NCBI GenBank assembly: GCA_905142475.1
Contig: LR990730.1
Span: 2,914,001 to 2,978,000 of the forward strand
DNA from: Xanthomonas hydrangeae
Lineage (GTDB): Bacteria; Pseudomonadota; Gammaproteobacteria; Xanthomonadales; Xanthomonadaceae
Direction: 5' to 3'
Length of the DNA: 64,000 bases
In this document: positions 20,057 to 30,650 of the stretch, in pieces
Layout: every line of letters starts with the position of its first letter
How positions within the stretch are numbered: the first letter of the stretch is position 1
Program-made: the position numbers and the translations under genes
Notes under the pieces: generated by a model
What the model saw: the letters and a program-made list of their open reading frames with translations, nothing else
The model's database searches: none
Told to the model about the DNA's origin: nothing

Positions 20057-22315
20057 ATGATCGCTCTTCTTCAACGGTACAACGTCGGCAAGCGCCTGAC
20101 CTTCGCCTTCGGCACGCTGATCCTGTTGTCGTGCGCGCTAGTGGCCGCCGGCTTGTACACCCTGGCGCAGGCCCGTGACCGCATGGACACCGTGGTCAAT
20201 CGCAACATCACGATCATGCAGTACGCGCAGGACATGACCAATGCCACCTCGGTCATCGCCGTGCAGTTGCGCAATATCGTGTTGCCGACCACGCAGGAAG
20301 ACAATCTGCGCTTCTACGCCCTCATCAAGGATCAGCTGAAGCGCTACGAGGACACCCGCCGCAAGCTGTACGAATTCTCCGCTTCGCCTCAAGCCACCGA
20401 GATCCGCAACCGGATCGACCTTGCCAGCGCCCAGGCCCGCAAAACCAACGAAGACGTCGCACAGCTGGGCCTGACCGGCAAGCCTGACGAAGCCCTCACG
20501 CTGCTGCTGCAAAAGGCCGCACCGGGCACGCAAGAATGGCAGAACGCGTTGACCGAATATTCGGAGCTGCAGCGTCAGCGCACCCAGGAAGCCTATGTGG
20601 CCACGACCGCAGAAATGGCACGCGGTCGCGCGATGCTGATCGGCGGCGGCCTGGCGGTCGTGCTGTTCAGTGTGCTGCTTGGCTGGTTGATCACCCGCAG
20701 CCTGGTGCGCCCGTTGAGCCAGGCCACCCGCGCCGCCGAAGCGATCGCCAACGGCAATCTCGACAACGACGTGCGTACGCAGTCCAACGACGAAACCGGC
20801 CGCCTGTTGCAGGCCATGGACCGCATGCAGGGCCAGGTGCGCAACCTCATCAGCGCGCAGCTGGACATGGCCCAGCGTCATGACGCAGGCCAGATCAGCT
20901 TCCGCATGGATGCCGGCGCATTCCCCGGCGACTACGGCCGCATGGCCACAGACACCAACGCGCTGGTTGCCGCACACATCGCACTCGAAACGCAGACCAT
21001 CCACCTGGTGGAGCGTTACGCGATCGGCGACCTGACCGAAGACATGCCGCAACTGCCGGGCGAGAAGGCGGCCATCACCACGGCCATGAATCAGGTCAAG
21101 GCGAACCTGTCGACGATGAATTCGGAAATCAAGCAGCTGGCGCAGGCCGCTGCAAACGGCGACTTCAGCGCACGCGGCAATGCCGAGCAGTTCCAGTACG
21201 ACTTCCGCATCATGGTGGAAAGCCTCAATCACCTGATGTCCACCGCCGACGGCAATCTGCAGTCGCTCTCCAGCCTGTTGCAGTCGATCGCTGCCGGCGA
21301 CCTCACCGCGCGCATGAGCGGCCAGTACCAGGGCGTGTTCGCGCAGATGCGCGACGACGCCAACGCCACCGCCGAACAGCTGGCCAGCATCGTCGGCCGC
21401 ATCCAGCTGGCCGCCAATGCGATCGGCTCGGCATCGGGCGAGATCGCTTCCGGCAACCAGGATCTGTCGCAGCGCACCGAGCAACAGGCCGCCAATCTGG
21501 AAGAAACCGCTGCCTCGATGGAAGAGCTCACCTCCACCGTCAAGCAGAATGCCGAACACGCCAGCCAGGCCAACCAGCTCGCCATCGGCGCGGCAGCAGT
21601 GGCGTCGCAGGGCGGCGATGTGGTGGCCAAGGTGGTCACCACCATGTCCGACATCCAGAGCTCGTCGAGGAAGATCGCCGAAATCATCAGCGTCATCGAC
21701 GGCATCGCCTTCCAGACCAATATCCTTGCGTTGAATGCCGCAGTGGAAGCGGCGCGTGCCGGCGAACAGGGCCGCGGCTTTGCGGTGGTCGCCTCTGAAG
21801 TACGCACCCTGGCGCAGCGTTCGGCCGGTGCGGCGAAGGAGATCAAGCACTTGATCGACGACTCGGTCAGCAAGGTCACCCAAGGCGCCACCCTGGTCGA
21901 CCAGGCCGGCACCACCATGGCCGAAATCGTCGCCAGCGTGCAGCGCGTCACCAACATCATGAGCGAGATCTCCTCCGCCTCGCAGGAGCAGTACGCAGGC
22001 ATCGAGCAGGTCAACCAGACCGTCACCCAGATGGACGAAACCACCCAGCAGAATGCCGCCCTGGTGGAAGAAGCCACCGCCGCCGCACGTGCGATGGAAG
22101 AACAGGCCCAGCAGCTCACCGAAGCGGTGGCCGTGTTCAAGGTCGCCGAGCACAGCGCGGTGACGCGTCAGCTCTCGGCCATCGCCAAGGCACCGGCCAA
22201 TGCCCGCTTCACTGCGCGTCCGGCCGCACGTGCCGGCAGCAGTGCCCCGCCGCGTCGCAGTGCGACTGGCGCCTCGGCAACGGCCGCCGATGTGAGCGAT
22301 TGGCAGGAGTTCTGA
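20057..22315 (+). CDS. Methyl-accepting chemotaxis protein, four-helix-bundle sensor (RNIVLP subtype)
   Basis: 752 aa. TM1 is at about 12-32, the helical bundle at about 35-190 ([14 protein letters not shown]) and TM2 at about 193-213. HAMP, the [20 protein letters not shown] linker, HAMP-like repeats and the signalling domain follow, with a tail ending WQEF. ATG 20057 starts the [14 protein letters not shown] lead that matches its two paralogues. It is the same length as the 22824 gene and closely similar along its full length, including the C-terminal APxNARF...ARPA...APPRRSA tail, so the two are recent duplicates. Confidence 0.94.
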   Translation: MIALLQRYNVGKRLTFAFGTLILLSCALVAAGLYTLAQARDRMDTVVNRNITIMQYAQDMTNATSVIAVQLRNIVLPTTQEDNLRFYALIKDQLKRYEDTRRKLYEFSASPQATEIRNRIDLASAQARKTNEDVAQLGLTGKPDEALTLLLQKAAPGTQEWQNALTEYSELQRQRTQEAYVATTAEMARGRAMLIGGGLAVVLFSVLLGWLITRSLVRPLSQATRAAEAIANGNLDNDVRTQSNDETGRLLQAMDRMQGQVRNLISAQLDMAQRHDAGQISFRMDAGAFPGDYGRMATDTNALVAAHIALETQTIHLVERYAIGDLTEDMPQLPGEKAAITTAMNQVKANLSTMNSEIKQLAQAAANGDFSARGNAEQFQYDFRIMVESLNHLMSTADGNLQSLSSLLQSIAAGDLTARMSGQYQGVFAQMRDDANATAEQLASIVGRIQLAANAIGSASGEIASGNQDLSQRTEQQAANLEETAASMEELTSTVKQNAEHASQANQLAIGAAAVASQGGDVVAKVVTTMSDIQSSSRKIAEIISVIDGIAFQTNILALNAAVEAARAGEQGRGFAVVASEVRTLAQRSAGAAKEIKHLIDDSVSKVTQGATLVDQAGTTMAEIVASVQRVTNIMSEISSASQEQYAGIEQVNQTVTQMDETTQQNAALVEEATAAARAMEEQAQQLTEAVAVFKVAEHSAVTRQLSAIAKAPANARFTARPAARAGSSAPPRRSATGASATAADVSDWQEF

Positions 22316-22444
22316 GCCACCAACGACCGGCGTGATTACCGGTCTGCACCAAGCCTCGGCTCTCGCACATCACGCTTGTGAGTTGCGCCGTGTACGCGCC
22401 TCTCAAGCACGCGCTCACACAATCAGCCTCTGCAAATGTTCACC

Positions 22445-22471
22445 ACGGCACCGCACTTGCGGTGCCGTTTT
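22445..22471 (+). terminator. Rho-independent terminator
   Basis: ACGGCACCGC/GCGGTGCCGT stem with a 4-base loop and a TTTT tail, 130 bases after the MCP stop. Confidence 0.8.
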
Positions 22472-22698
22472 GCGTTGTGCGCGGCATCGCAGCCGCCACG
22501 CACCTGCCTGGGCACTGGGACCAGCGTGAAATCACGCTTCACATCGCACACGCCCTGCCGAGCCGACTGAGCGTGAAAAACGCCATTTAGCAGCGCTTTT
22601 TCAGGATATTCCTTACACGTCCCCACCAATCCCTTACCCGTTCTACACGTGTCCATCACGTGACTGAGGCCGGGCTTTACACGCCAGTTCGGCTTGCC

Positions 22699-22725
22699 TC
22701 AATACAGCTTTGCTAACGCCGTTAT
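22699..22725 (+). promoter_or_regulatory. FliA-like promoter for the 22824 MCP
   Basis: TCAATACA-N11-GCCGTTAT, 98 bases before the ATG, in the 508-base gap 22316-22823. Apart from the terminator at 22445, the gap shows no further feature. Confidence 0.55.
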
Positions 22726-22823
22726 CTGACCGATGCAACACACAAGGCATGACGTTTAATGCAGTGCTCCAGCGCTGCGTTGTACGTCATGCCACCCAAC
22801 GGCACACACGCTCAGGTCCCTCA

Positions 22824-25082
22824 ATGAATTCCTTTCTGCACCGCTTCAACGTCGGCAAACGCCTCGCGCTGGCCTTTGGCGTTTTGATCCTTCTCTCCTG
22901 CGCGCTGGTGGCCGCCGGCCTGTTGACGCTCAGCCAGGCACGCGAGCGCCTGGACACCATCGTCAAGCGCAACATGGCGATGATCCAGTACGCCACCGAC
23001 ATGCTGGATGCCAATGCCACCATCTCGTTGAACCTGCGCAACATCGTGCTGCCCACCACCGCCGAGCAGAACCGGCAGTTCGCTGAAGTGATCGATGCCC
23101 AGCGCATCCGCTACAAGGAGCTACGCGAAAAGCTCTATGCGTTTCCCGCCGATGCGCACGACCAGCAACTGCGCAACGCACTGGACCAGACCCGCGAACA
23201 GGCCCTGGCGCACAACCAGCAGGTCCGCGAGCTGGGCATGGCCGGCAAGGTCGACCAGGCCATGCCGGTCCTGCTCGAGCGCGCCGCGCCGGCCACCCAG
23301 CGCTGGCAGGATGCGATCCGCACCTACTCGCAGGCGCAACGCGAGAGCAGCCAGCTGGCCTATGAGCAGGCCAGTGCCTCGATGGCGCGTGGCCGCAGCA
23401 TGCTGATCGGCGGCGGCGTTGCCGTGGTACTGCTGAGCGCCCTGCTGGCCTGGATGATCACCCGCAGTCTCACCGGTCCGTTGAACCGCGCCACCCGCGC
23501 TGCCGAGGCGATTGCCGAGGGCAAGCTCGACAACGCAGTGCACAGCGAGGCCAGCGACGAAACCGGCCGCCTGCTGCAGGCGATGGACAAGATGCAATCG
23601 CAGGTACGCAACCTGATCACCGGCCAGCTGGACATGGCCAAGCGCCACGACAGCGGCCAGATCAGCTTCCGCATGGATGCCGGCGCATTCCCGGGCGACT
23701 ATGGCCGCATGGCCGGCGACACCAACGCGCTGGTCGACAGCCACATCCAGCTCACGCAGCGCCTGGCGCAGATCATGGGCCGCTATGCGATCGGCGACCT
23801 CAGCCAGGACATGGACGCGCTGCCCGGCGAAAAAGCCATGCTGACCGACACCATGGCGCAGGTGAAAACCAACCTGGCGTCGATGAACCAGCAGATCAAG
23901 CAGCTGGCCCAGGCCGCGGCCAACGGCGATTTCAGCGCACGCGGCGATGCGGCGCAGTTCCAGTTCGATTTCCGCGTCATGGTCGAGAGCCTCAATCAGT
24001 TGATGGCCACCGCCGATGGCAGCCTGCAGTCGCTGTCGGGCATCTTGCGCTCCATCGCCGCAGGCGACCTGACCGCGCGCATGGACGGCGATTTCAAGGG
24101 CGTGTTCGCCCAGATGCGCGACGATGCCAACGCCACCGCCACCCAGCTGGCCGGTATCGTCGGGCACATCCAGCACTCGGCGACCTCGATCAATGCCGCC
24201 GCCAGCGAGATCGCAACGGGTAATCAGGATCTGTCGCAGCGCACCGAGCAGCAGGCTGCCAACCTGGAAGAAACCGCCGCCTCGATGGAAGAGCTCACCT
24301 CCACCGTCAAGCAGAACGCCGAAAGCGCACGCCAGGCCAATCAGCTCGCCATCGGCGCCGCAAGCGTGGCTTCGCAGGGCGGCGAAGTGGTCAGCAAGGT
24401 GGTCGACACCATGAGCGGCATCGAGGCCTCGTCCAAGCGCATCGCCGACATCATCAGCGTCATCGACGGCATCTCGTTCCAGACCAATATCCTGGCCTTG
24501 AATGCAGCGGTGGAAGCGGCGCGTGCCGGCGACCAGGGCCGTGGCTTTGCGGTGGTCGCCTCCGAGGTACGCACGCTGGCACAGCGTTCGTCTGCCGCGG
24601 CCAAGGAGATCAAGAGCCTGATCGACGACTCGGTGCAGCGCGTGGCCGACGGCTCGCAGCTGGTGGACCAGGCCGGCAAGACCATGGCCGAGATCGTCGC
24701 CAGCGTGCAGCGCGTCACCAACATCATGGGGGAGATTTCCGCCGCCTCGCAGGAGCAGTCGGCCGGTATCGAGCAGGTCAACCAGACCGTTACCCACATG
24801 GACGAAGCCACCCAGCAGAACGCCGCGCTGGTGGAAGAAGCCACCGCCGCCGCCCGCGCGATGGAAGAACAGGCCCAGCAGCTCACCGAAGCGGTGGCCG
24901 TGTTCAAGATCGTCGAGCAAGGCCCGGTGGCACGTCAGCCATCGTCGATGGTGGCTGCGCCGGTCAATGCACGCTTCGCTGCGCGCCCGGCCGTCGGTGC
25001 CACCAGCATCGCCCCGCCACGTCGCAGCGCCATCGGCCCGGCGACCGCGGCGGCCGGGCCGAACGACTGGCAGGAGTTCTAA
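22824..25082 (+). CDS. Methyl-accepting chemotaxis protein, four-helix-bundle sensor (RNIVLP subtype)
   Basis: 752 aa and a paralogue of the 20057 gene. TM1 is at about 12-32, the helical bundle carries [14 protein letters not shown] and TM2 is at about 192-212. HAMP, the [21 protein letters not shown] linker and HAMP-like repeats lead to the signalling domain. Its tip reads GISFQTN where all the other intact receptors here have GIAFQTN, and the adjacent segment has [11 protein letters not shown]. It ends WQEF. ATG 22824 begins the [13 protein letters not shown] lead, aligned with its paralogues. Confidence 0.94.
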   Translation: MNSFLHRFNVGKRLALAFGVLILLSCALVAAGLLTLSQARERLDTIVKRNMAMIQYATDMLDANATISLNLRNIVLPTTAEQNRQFAEVIDAQRIRYKELREKLYAFPADAHDQQLRNALDQTREQALAHNQQVRELGMAGKVDQAMPVLLERAAPATQRWQDAIRTYSQAQRESSQLAYEQASASMARGRSMLIGGGVAVVLLSALLAWMITRSLTGPLNRATRAAEAIAEGKLDNAVHSEASDETGRLLQAMDKMQSQVRNLITGQLDMAKRHDSGQISFRMDAGAFPGDYGRMAGDTNALVDSHIQLTQRLAQIMGRYAIGDLSQDMDALPGEKAMLTDTMAQVKTNLASMNQQIKQLAQAAANGDFSARGDAAQFQFDFRVMVESLNQLMATADGSLQSLSGILRSIAAGDLTARMDGDFKGVFAQMRDDANATATQLAGIVGHIQHSATSINAAASEIATGNQDLSQRTEQQAANLEETAASMEELTSTVKQNAESARQANQLAIGAASVASQGGEVVSKVVDTMSGIEASSKRIADIISVIDGISFQTNILALNAAVEAARAGDQGRGFAVVASEVRTLAQRSSAAAKEIKSLIDDSVQRVADGSQLVDQAGKTMAEIVASVQRVTNIMGEISAASQEQSAGIEQVNQTVTHMDEATQQNAALVEEATAAARAMEEQAQQLTEAVAVFKIVEQGPVARQPSSMVAAPVNARFAARPAVGATSIAPPRRSAIGPATAAAGPNDWQEF

Positions 25083-25163
25083 AACACACACCGCACCCCG
25101 CAACAGAGGCCGCATCCAAGAACAGCATTCGAGAGTAGTTTGATTCGTGGTCAACGAATCTTG

Positions 25164-25201
25164 AGGGTCGCTTCCTTGCGAGGGAGGCGGCCCTTTTTTT
25201 G
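25164..25201 (+). terminator. Rho-independent terminator
   Basis: Imperfect GGGTCGCTTCC/GGGAGGCGGCCC stem followed by seven T residues. A second small hairpin, GATTCGT/ACGAATC, lies just before it at 25142-25160. Together they close the MCP transcript. Confidence 0.85.
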
Positions 25202-25355
25202 TGCCGAGAGGTTTCTTCAAATCAGCGCATGAGCATGCTGGATGTAGACGCTGCCTGATCGTAAAAAATCACTAATCCTTAACAAATAACACTATCGCAC
25301 CCCTGCTCTGGAGCCAAGCGAACGCGACAATTTGTGCCTAATTCAACACAAAACA

Positions 25356-25382
25356 TCAATTTTGAGCATAGACGGCCGCTAT
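25356..25382 (+). promoter_or_regulatory. FliA-like promoter for the broken MCP
   Basis: TCAATTTT-N11-GCCGCTAT, 48 bases before the ATG. It has exact spacing and a good -10, so the interrupted gene still has an apparently intact promoter. Confidence 0.6.
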
Positions 25383-25430
25383 CGACTTCACGCATCCGTA
25401 ACGCCCTCCCCCGGGCAAGGTCGATTCCTC

Positions 25431-28103
25431 ATGCATTCCTTCAACCGGCTTTCCGTTGGCACCCGGCTCTCCGCGCTGTTGACCCTGGTCATCGCCATTT
25501 CGCTGGGCCTGCTGGCCCTGACCATCTACCGCCAGTCCGCTGGCGATATCGAATCCCAGGTCAAGGCCGAACTGCGCTCCAGCACCCGGCTGATGCAGCA
25601 GTCGGTGGCGATGTACGACGTCACCCTGACCGAAAGCACCCAGCGTCTGGGCAGCGTGTTCGACGACATGCTCCCCAGCGGCGCGCGTACGCTCGATACC
25701 GCCAGCACCGTCACCATCGGCGAGCAGGCCACCCCGTCCCTGCGCGCCGGCAAGCAGGCGCTCAACCTCAATGTCAACGCGGTGGACCGCTTTGCGCAGG
25801 CCACCGGCGGTGTCGCGACGATCTTCGCGCGCACCGGCGAGGACTTCGTGCGCATCACCACCTCGTTGCGCAACAAGCAGAACGAACGCGTGATCGGCAC
25901 CCTGCTCGACCGCAAGGGCAAGGCCTACGCCGCGTTGTCGCAAGGCAAGCCTTTCACCGGCCAGGCGCAGCTGTTCGGAGAGCAGTAGATGACCCACTAC
26001 CAGCCGCTGCGCGATGCCGCCGGCGAGGTGATCGGCGCGCTGTTCGTCGGTCGCAACTACACCCAGGGCCTGGCCGCGCTCAAGGCCCAGGTCGGCACCA
26101 CCAAGCTGGGCCAGGACGGTTACTTCGTCATCGTCGACATGGCGCCGGGCGAGCATCAGGGCCAGGTCATCGCTGCCCCGCCGGGCACCCCGGCCACCCT
26201 GGCGGCACTGGTACCGGCCGGGCAGCAGGCGCTGTTGCAATCGGTGCTGGACGGCAAGCAGCCCAGCGCCAACCTGCAGTTGCGCGACGCCAAGGGCAAC
26301 AGCCAGGCGTTCGAAGTCACCGCCCAGCGCTATGCGCCGTGGCAGTGGGCGGTGATCGGCACCCAGCCGCGCAGCGCCATCGACGGCCCGCTGGACGAGC
26401 TGATGGGCAGCATGCTGCTGTTCTCGCTGGTGGTGCTGGCGCTGTGCATCGCGGTGGACTTTGTGGCGGCACGCAAGATGGTCACCCGCCCGTTGCTGGC
26501 GGTGGAGCGCGTGCTGGGCGATGTCGCGGCCGGCCGCCTGGACAACCCGATCGAGATCGACCGGCACGACGAACTCGGCCGCCTGCTGCTCAGCGCCCGC
26601 ACCATGCGCGACGACCTGCGTGCGCGTCTGGAACGCGACCACCTGATTGCCAGCGAAGCGCTGCGCGTGCGTACCGCACTGGACGACGTCAGCACCAACG
26701 TGATGATCGCCGACGCCGATCGCCGCATCATCTACGTCAACCGCCCGCTGCAACGCATGCTCAAGAGCGTGCAGGACGAACTGCGCCGCGACCTGCCCCA
26801 CTTCGATGCCGATGCCTTGATCAATGCCAGCATCGACCAGTTCCATCGCAAGCCCGAACACCAGGCACGCATGCTCGATCAACTCACCGGCACCCACACC
26901 GCGCAGATCCGCATTGGCGGCCGCACCATGCGGCTGGTGGTCAAACCGGTACTGGGCCCGGCCGGCGAACGCTTGGGCTTTGTGGTCGAGTGGACCGACC
27001 GCACCCAGGAAGTGCAGGTCGAAGAAGAAGTCGCGCGTATCGTGCAGGCAGCCGCCGCTGGCGACCTGAGCGAGCGCGTCGGCACCGAGGGCAAGCAGGG
27101 CTTCCTGCTGCTGCTCGCACAACAACTCAACGTGCTGCTGGACAACAACGCCGACGGCCTGTCGCGCGTGTCTGCCCTGCTCTCGTCGTTGTCGCAAGGC
27201 GATCTCACCGCGCGCATGGACGGCGACCTGCAAGGCGTGTTCGCCAGCATCCGCGACGACGCCAATGCCACCGCCGACCAGTTGGCCGGCATCGTGCGCC
27301 GGATCAAGGACTCCTCGCTGGCGATCAACTCGGCCGCCAGCGAAATCGCCACCGGCAACAGCGACCTGTCGCGTCGCACCGAGCAACAAGCCGCCGCGCT
27401 GGAAGAAACCGCCGCCTCGATGGAAGAACTCACCGCCACCGTCAAGCAGAACGCCGACAATGCCGACCAGGCCAATCGCCTGGTGCTGGACGCAGCCGGC
27501 GTGGCGGCCAAGGGCGGCGATGTGGTCGGCCGCGTGGTCACCACCATGGCCGACATCGACACCTCGTCCAAGAAGATCGCCGAGATCATCAGCGTCATCG
27601 ACGGCATCGCCTTCCAGACCAACATCCTGGCCTTGAACGCCGCAGTGGAAGCCGCACGTGCCGGCGAACAGGGCCGCGGCTTCGCCGTGGTCGCCTCCGA
27701 GGTGCGCAGCCTCGCCCAGCGCTCGGCCGGCGCCGCCAAGGAGATCAAGCACCTGATCGAAGACTCGGTTGCACGCATCGGTAGCGGTGCCGCACTCGCC
27801 TCCGAAGCCGGCAACACCATGCAGCAGGTGGTGAGCTCGGTGCAGCGCGTCACCGACATCATGGGCGAGATCACCAGCGCCTCGCGCGAGCAGGCCGCCG
27901 GCATCACCCAGGTCAACCAGACCGTCACCCAGATGGACGAAACCACCCAGCAGAACGCCGCACTGGTGGAAGAAGCCACCGCCGCAGCGCGCTCGATGGA
28001 AGACCAGGCCGCACAGCTGGTGGACGCGGTGGCGGTGTTCCGCCTGGAACAACAGGACCAACTGAGCACCCTGCTGGCCAACGCACGCCACGCCTACACC
28101 TGA
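25431..28103 (+). pseudogene. Methyl-accepting chemotaxis protein interrupted by in-frame amber codon in its Cache domain
   Basis: The two open frames 25431-25988 and 25989-28103 are in the same frame, separated only by TAG at 25986-25988 (codon 186 of 891). Together they encode one receptor: TM1 at about 14-34, a Cache_3-Cache_2 type periplasmic domain to about 320, TM2 at about 325-346, HAMP, a PAS domain (about 405-530), HAMP-like repeats and a signalling domain. The stop replaces the residue before MTHYQPLRD, where this family usually has Tyr (LFG..YMT.Y.P.RD). One base change, TAC or TAT to TAG, would explain it. GGAG at 25977-25980 and an ATG directly after the stop could allow reinitiation, but the product would lack TM1 and half the sensor. 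It ends ARHAYT without a tether. A sequencing error is possible. Confidence 0.85.
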
Positions 28104-28239
28104 TGTAAGGCAAACGCTCGGTGAGTCGAGGCGCGGTGCCCTCGCCGCTCAGCATGATCCGTCTGCACTGTCCAATCACCTAGCGAGACAAGCAAGATTT
28201 CGAGTTGTGGCGGCGTTTAAATGCACCAAAGCCTAGTCA

Positions 28240-28346
28240 GTCAAGGGCGCGGCGCCCTCACCGCTCGCGGGACACGCCGTAAATCCGTCCCTGGAGGCTC
28301 GGTGGCGGCATCCATGCCGCCACACGGTCCCGCAATCGGCGAGGAC
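28240..28346. repeat. Divergent copy of the nested palindromic repeat
   Basis: Shares with the copies at 28469, 28676, 38873 and 60751 the blocks GCGGGACACGCCG, GAGGCTC, GCGGCATCCATGCCGC and GGTCCCGC in the same order, but the flanking arms differ (GTGGCGGC/GCCGCCAC around the central palindrome). It is a second subtype of the same family; a half copy of this subtype occurs at about 61240-61300. Confidence 0.6.
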
Positions 28347-28468
28347 ACCGCACCAGAACGTTGGTCGGTGGTCGCGTGAAAAGCTGTTTGCCGCGCGATG
28401 TGCATCGGACGTTGAGCCGGCGCTACGTCATCGAACAACGCGCATCACGCACTGTTCTTAATCGTGCG

Positions 28469-28600
28469 CACCGACCATCTGGACTGGTCCTTGCCCGCTC
28501 ACCGTCGCGGGACCTTACGCGGCATGGATGCCGCGTAAGAGCTTACAAGGACGTACTTGCAGCGTGTCCCGCGATGATGGGCGGGCAAGGGCCCTGCAGC
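28469..28600. repeat. Nested palindromic repeat, copy A
   Basis: Outer arms GGTCCTTGCCCGC / GCGGGCAAGG-CC, then GTCGCGGGAC / GTCCCGCGA, and a central palindrome TTACGCGGCATGGATGCCGC-GTAA. The element folds as a long hairpin with an asymmetric inner part carrying GACGTACTTGCAGCGTG. It has the same orientation as copy B and the opposite orientation to copies C and D. Confidence 0.8.
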
Positions 28601-28675
28601 AAACCCCCAGCGTTGAGGGCGCGGTCCCCTCATCGCACAGGACAGTTTGCTGGCAGTTTTATTCAAAGCCATGCA

Positions 28676-28807
28676 CACCGACCATCTCGACTGGTCCTTG
28701 CCGGCCCACCGTCGCGGGACCTTATGCGGCATGGATGCCGCAGAAGAGCTTACAGGGACGTACTTGCAGCGTGTCCCGCGGCGGTGGGCCGGCAAGGGCC
28801 CTGCAGC
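28676..28807. repeat. Nested palindromic repeat, copy B
   Basis: Same structure as copy A, 207 bases downstream in direct orientation, including the flanks CACCGACCATCT and CAAGGGCCCTGCAGC. The 817-base gap 28104-28920 therefore consists mostly of three members of this family and holds no supported gene. Confidence 0.8.
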
Positions 28808-28836
28808 CAAGCCCAAGTCGTTTTATGAGCCGCTCT

Positions 28837-28862
28837 TAAAGATTTGGTTTTGCCGCCGATAT
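28837..28862 (+). promoter_or_regulatory. FliA promoter for the ycgR-like gene
   Basis: TAAAGATT-N10-GCCGATAT: near-consensus boxes with a spacer one base short, 58 bases before the start at 28921 and directly after repeat copy B. Confidence 0.65.
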
Positions 28863-28920
28863 CAAGGCGACGCCGGGACAACCGTCCGGGCGCATTCCCG
28901 CATTCACTGTGCTGGTGCTC

Positions 28921-29706
28921 ATGTCTCAAGGCGATACCTCAGAGCTGAACCACGACGCCGATCACCTTGCCGAAGGCGACGAGCGCTATCTGCTGCGCAA
29001 CAAACGGCAGATCCGTGGTTTGCTGCGCCAGCTGCTCGACCAACGCGCCGTGGTGACCATGCACGTGGCCGGCCGCGACATGGCCGTGCCCACCGCCGTG
29101 CTCGAAGTGGACGAAGACGACGACTGCGTGATTCTGGACGGCAGCCATAACGAGGCTTCCAACCGCGCCATCGAAGATGCCAAGTATCTGTTGTGCTACG
29201 CGCAACTGGAACGGGTCAATATCCGTTTCCGTCTGGAAACGCCCGACCGGCTGGAGCGCGACATCCACGTCGCCTTCCGCGCTGCATTGCCCGACGCCAT
29301 GTATCACATGCAGCGCCGCGAATCGTACCGGCTGGAAACGCCGATCACCGATTCGCCCATCTGCACCATTCGTCAGGACGACGCACAGGGCGGCAATCTC
29401 AACTTGCAGCTGCGCGTGATCGACATCAGCAGCGGCGGCCTGGCGGTAGCGATCACGGACGGCATGCCGCTGCTCGAACCGCAACGCACCTACCGCAATT
29501 GCACGCTGCAGTTGCCCGACACCGCGCCGATCACGCTACCGCTCACCGTCTGCAGCCAATACAAGCAGTCCCTGCCCAACGGCAGCGAAGGCTTCCGTGT
29601 CGGCATGCAGTTCAGCGATCTGCCGCGTGGCGCCGACGAAACCATTCAACGCTATATTTTTCGCGTCGACCGCCAGCGCAACGCGCGCAAGAGCGGCGTG
29701 TTCTGA
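28921..29706 (+). CDS. YcgR-like PilZ protein (c-di-GMP-binding flagellar brake)
   Basis: 261 aa, cytoplasmic. An N-terminal YcgR_N-type domain (about 20-125) is followed by a PilZ domain (about 130-250) with the c-di-GMP-binding RRESYR motif and DISSGG further on, matching RxxxR and D/NxSxxG. YcgR proteins bind the flagellar motor when c-di-GMP is high and slow swimming. The gene has a sigma-28-like promoter, is followed by cheW, and lies close to an EAL-domain gene, consistent with a motility role. In-frame GTG/CTG codons lie just upstream; ATG 28921 is preferred. The domain call is strong and the brake role is by family. Confidence 0.85.
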   Translation: MSQGDTSELNHDADHLAEGDERYLLRNKRQIRGLLRQLLDQRAVVTMHVAGRDMAVPTAVLEVDEDDDCVILDGSHNEASNRAIEDAKYLLCYAQLERVNIRFRLETPDRLERDIHVAFRAALPDAMYHMQRRESYRLETPITDSPICTIRQDDAQGGNLNLQLRVIDISSGGLAVAITDGMPLLEPQRTYRNCTLQLPDTAPITLPLTVCSQYKQSLPNGSEGFRVGMQFSDLPRGADETIQRYIFRVDRQRNARKSGVF

Positions 29707-29735
29707 ACCCGCCCGTACCGTGCACAGCGCATCGC

Positions 29736-29762
29736 TAAAGTTGCCGTGCGCTGCGCCGATGT
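29736..29762 (+). promoter_or_regulatory. FliA promoter for cheW
   Basis: TAAAGTTG-N11-GCCGATGT: the best -35 box in the window (seven of eight) with exact spacing, 90 bases before cheW. Confidence 0.7.
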
Positions 29763-29852
29763 TGCTAGGGCAACCTCTTCCACACTCTTTTTCGCACGCT
29801 TCTGCCGCATTTTTCAGCAATCTGACACTCAGCCGCAACGCCCGGAGTTTCC

Positions 29853-30338
29853 ATGAACGACAAAAGCACTGCCACCGGCACCGGTGGTGAATTCCTCAGC
29901 TTCGCCTTGGGCGAAGAACACTACGGCGTGGACATCCTGAAAGTGCAGGAAATCCGCGGCTACGATTCGGTCACCCGCCTGCCCGACGCTCCCGATTACA
30001 TCAAGGGTGTGATCAACCTGCGCGGCACCATCGTGCCGGTGATCGACCTTCGCCTGAAGCTGCGGCTGAAAGAAGCGCGCTACGACGCCTTCACCGTCAT
30101 GATCGTGCTCAACGTCGAAGACCGCGTGGTCGGCATCGTGGTGGACAGCGTCTCCGACGTGATCCCGCTCAACGACGACCAGATCCGCCCGACGCCGGAA
30201 TTCGGCGCCGCCGTCGACACCCGTTTCATCTCGGGCATCGGTACCCAGGACGATCGCATGTTGATCCTGCTGGATATCGAAACCTTGCTGGACAGCGCCG
30301 AACTCGGTCAGCAGCAATTGGCCGAAGAAGCCGCCTGA
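29853..30338 (+). CDS. cheW: Chemotaxis coupling protein CheW
   Basis: 161 aa, a single CheW (SH3-like) domain with the typical FALGEEHYGVDILKVQEIRG start, LPDAPDYIKGVINLRGTIVPVIDLR and VGIVVDSVSDV. It bridges MCP signalling tips to the kinase CheA, which is not in this window. A good ribosome-binding site (CGGAG) precedes ATG 29853. Its own sigma-28-like promoter lies upstream and a hairpin lies downstream, so it is probably monocistronic. Confidence 0.95.
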   Translation: MNDKSTATGTGGEFLSFALGEEHYGVDILKVQEIRGYDSVTRLPDAPDYIKGVINLRGTIVPVIDLRLKLRLKEARYDAFTVMIVLNVEDRVVGIVVDSVSDVIPLNDDQIRPTPEFGAAVDTRFISGIGTQDDRMLILLDIETLLDSAELGQQQLAEEAA

Positions 30339-30394
30339 CGTATAGCGATCAAGGCACGTAACAAGCGCTCGTTATGCATGCTTAGTCAGAGCAC

Positions 30395-30430
30395 GAAAGC
30401 CGTCGTGTGGCGCGCTACACGACGACTTTC
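30395..30430 (+). terminator. Hairpin downstream of cheW
   Basis: A 14-base stem GAAAGCCGTCGTGT/ACACGACGACTTTC (one wobble pair) with an 8-base loop, 57 bases after cheW. A second perfect hairpin, GTGTCGGG/CCCGACAC, lies at 30493-30513. Neither has a clean U-tract. The rest of the 312-base gap holds the promoter at 30562. Confidence 0.5.
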
Positions 30431-30561
30431 TGCACGCAGCAAACCCGCCTGGGGGCTGCAGTGGTGTCGGCAGTCGCTGTTACGACCATCTGGTGTCGGG
30501 AGCTTCCCGACACGAGACGTGCGCCTAGAGTGAAGTGAGATAGGAATCACGTTTTTTAGAT

Positions 30562-30588
30562 TCAAGTTGAACGGCAGCTAGCCGATAG
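30562..30588 (+). promoter_or_regulatory. FliA promoter for the 30651 gene and MCP
   Basis: TCAAGTTG-N11-GCCGATAG: one of the closest matches to the sigma-28 consensus in the window (six of eight and seven of eight, exact spacer), 62 bases before the ATG. Confidence 0.75.
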
Positions 30589-30650
30589 CTGAATAGAAGC
30601 CCGCGCACTTAAACGGGTCACCGTTCGACTTTTGATTCTGGAGAATCCCA

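Noticed and set aside
28361-28839. Short open frames within the palindromic repeats (28361-28839, 38747-39130, 60563-60926)
   Set aside because: The same peptides recur at each repeat copy in different frames and directions. They reflect the repeat DNA and not protein coding.
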